Below, one piece after another: positions 33,125 to 33,166 of a stretch of 33,166 bases of DNA. The notes under the pieces were generated by a model that searched no databases, was not told the DNA's origin, and saw nothing but the letters and a program-made list of their open reading frames with translations. A program made the position numbers and the translations under genes. Source of the stretch: an uncultured Lachnospiraceae bacterium (GTDB taxonomy: Bacteria > Bacillota > Clostridia > Lachnospirales > Lachnospiraceae); NCBI GenBank assembly GCA_944381615.1, contig CALWLT010000031.1:1-33166 (forward strand), in the 5' to 3' direction. Each line of letters starts with the position of its first letter. Position 1 is the stretch's first letter.

Positions 33125-33166
33125 GATATATAGGCTTTTTATTTTCCTTTGCTCTTTTTTTGGATT

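Overview
The window looks like chromosomal housekeeping DNA from a spore-forming, anaerobic, GC-rich member of the Clostridia, most likely Lachnospiraceae or a close relative. Supporting observations: the dgt-dnaG-rpoD-trmK-nif3 and infC-rpmI-rplT orders, a T-box leader on thrS, a class II desulfoferrodoxin, a Csp-type subtilisin of the spore-germination family, a DUF1540 protein, a two-gene SUF-like iron-sulfur system and tRNA-Leu genes with no encoded CCA. I see no phage, plasmid, transposase or CRISPR array. The taxonomic assignment is inference from gene content only.

Layout. 122-1470 (+): pyrB-pyrI, the catalytic and regulatory chains of aspartate carbamoyltransferase, converging on the RNase P RNA gene (1469-1862, -). 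1930-10076 (-): a long gene string, in transcription order dgt, dnaG, rpoD, trmK, nif3-like, a TGS-domain nucleoside kinase and a sugar O-acetyltransferase. 10179-11930 (-): a subtilisin of the Csp type with an upstream sequence resembling a sigma-E promoter. 12037-13691 (-): sufC plus a short SufB/D-like partner. 13796-13967 (-): two tRNA-Leu genes (anticodons CAG and AAG) with a clear promoter and terminator. 14154-15285 (-): infC-rpmI-rplT with a rare ATT start for infC, a sigma-A promoter and an attenuator-like leader. 15596-15910 (-): a DUF1540 protein. 16035-18386 (-): thrS with its T-box, attenuator and promoter. 18517-18993 (+): ssrA (tmRNA). 19051-20507 (+): a MATE exporter. 20449-27120 (-): protein quality control, transcribed tig, clpP, clpX, lon, engB. 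27267-30252 (-): PAP2 phosphatase, DJ-1-like protein, amidohydrolase. 30427-32378: a CYTH protein (+), a small protein of unknown role (-) and two unknown helical proteins (+). 32496-32870 (-): desulfoferrodoxin. The right edge holds a promoter followed by a hairpin, possibly a small RNA.

Functional themes: nucleotide supply and DNA replication start-up (pyrBI, dgt, dnaG, rpoD), translation (infC operon, thrS, tRNAs, tmRNA, RNase P, TrmK, EngB), proteostasis (trigger factor, ClpXP, Lon), Fe-S assembly and oxygen defence, and sporulation or germination.

The most unusual features are: (i) short tandem minisatellites of different sequence, with exact unit lengths of 18, 21, 24, 30 and 36 nt (all multiples of three) plus one imperfect ~27-nt pair, lying between genes or inside C-terminal tails (Lon, a small unknown protein); (ii) a pair of adjacent unknown genes whose products share a helical motif; (iii) a tRNA-Leu with anticodon AAG; (iv) possible sigma-E-type promoters; and (v) nested RNA hairpins in the infC leader.
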